64,000 bases of DNA from assembly GCF_001951155.1 (NCBI RefSeq), contig NZ_CP016359.1, positions 1,760,001-1,824,000 of the forward strand. The letters are read 5' to 3'. The notes beneath the pieces are model-generated. The model did no database searches. It worked only from the letters and a program-made list of their open reading frames with translations, and was not told the DNA's origin. Source of the stretch: Christiangramia flava JLT2011 (GTDB taxonomy: Bacteria; Bacteroidota; Bacteroidia; Flavobacteriales; Flavobacteriaceae). Below are positions 63,721-64,000 of the stretch, in pieces (the stretch's first letter is position 1; each line of letters opens with the position of its first letter). A program made the translations under genes and the position numbers.

Positions 63721-64000
63721 TTAAAAATCGGCGTCGAAACTGATGTTATCCGATTCTTTGTCTTTGTTCATGACTCCCGCTTTCTGGTATTCGCTCACGC
63801 GTTTTTCGAAGAAGTTGGTCTTCCCCTGCAGGTTGATCATATCCATAAAATCAAACGGATTCGACACATTGTATTCTTTTTCGCATTCCAGTTCCACTAA
63901 AAGTCGATCGGTTAAGAATTCCAGATACTGCGTCATCAGTTTCGCGTTCATCCCGATAAGGCTAACAGGTAGCGATTCGGTAATGAACTCGCGCTCTATA
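63721..64000 (-). CDS. nrdB: Ribonucleoside-diphosphate reductase, beta subunit, C-terminal part
   Basis: The frame is open to the window end. About 92 C-terminal residues are visible, including [18 protein letters not shown], the helix with [27 protein letters not shown] and the tail DNISFDADF that binds the alpha subunit. The diiron-binding part lies outside the window. It forms an operon with nrdA. Confidence 0.93.
   Translation of the reverse strand, partial: IEREFITESLPVSLIGMNAKLMTQYLEFLTDRLLVELECEKEYNVSNPFDFMDMINLQGKTNFFEKRVSEYQKAGVMNKDKESDNISFDADF

Overview
The window looks like a chromosomal segment of a marine flavobacterium (family Flavobacteriaceae, probably close to Gramella/Christiangramia). 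This is inferred from a complete Bat aerotolerance operon, SusC/SusD-type outer membrane proteins, LuxR-type regulators with a propeller ectodomain, many Bacteroidetes-type lipoproteins (DUF2490, DUF3078, TTHB210-like), and promoters of the Bacteroidetes type (TTG-N19-TAnnTTTG). I see no prophage, complete insertion sequence, CRISPR array or rRNA. The window starts inside a moxR-like gene and ends inside nrdB.

Layout. 1-8.9 kb: moxR, DUF58, a membrane protein and batA-batE, one tightly packed operon for a periplasmic/inner-membrane von Willebrand/TPR complex. 9-11.6 kb: a small GTG-started exported protein, a SulP anion transporter and a beta-carbonic anhydrase, probably a bicarbonate uptake module. 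11.7-15 kb: cvpA and a divergent set leading to pheS, with a CREST-type membrane hydrolase and two small genes coupled behind pheS. 15-17.6 kb: two lipoproteins sharing a beta-helix-like C-terminal domain. 17.7-22.7 kb: gpsA, a LysM/BON protein, a 134-bp inverted-repeat element, and yicC-gmk-nadD. 22.8-36.6 kb: mixed housekeeping and secreted enzymes (thioesterase, GGCT-like, EamA, ArsC-like, metB-type PLP enzyme, cysteine desulfurase-like, S9 and M28 peptidases) and several lipoproteins, then a tRNA-Arg(CCT).

38-41.6 kb holds the most unusual gene: one 1198-residue outer membrane protein that joins a phosphoesterase-like domain with lost metal ligands, a segment resembling atypical (CotH/HipA/FAM20-like) kinases, an RTX-like turn and an Omp85-type beta-barrel.

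41.8-56.3 kb is a polysaccharide utilisation locus: a membrane-anchored LuxR-type sensor/regulator, SusC, SusD, a multi-domain surface glycan-binding lipoprotein, a GH16 lipoprotein, a GH3 beta-glucosidase and a second, periplasmic-type GH16. The enzyme set fits laminarin (beta-1,3-glucan): the surface GH16 cuts, SusCD imports, the second GH16 and GH3 finish to glucose. A tandem 11-bp repeat with AGAGT/ACTCT boxes upstream of susC is a good operator candidate, and a strong intrinsic terminator lies between the first GH16 gene and the GH3 gene. 56.3-64 kb: tadA, dxs, a DUF3078 protein, dgt, nrdA and the end of nrdB.
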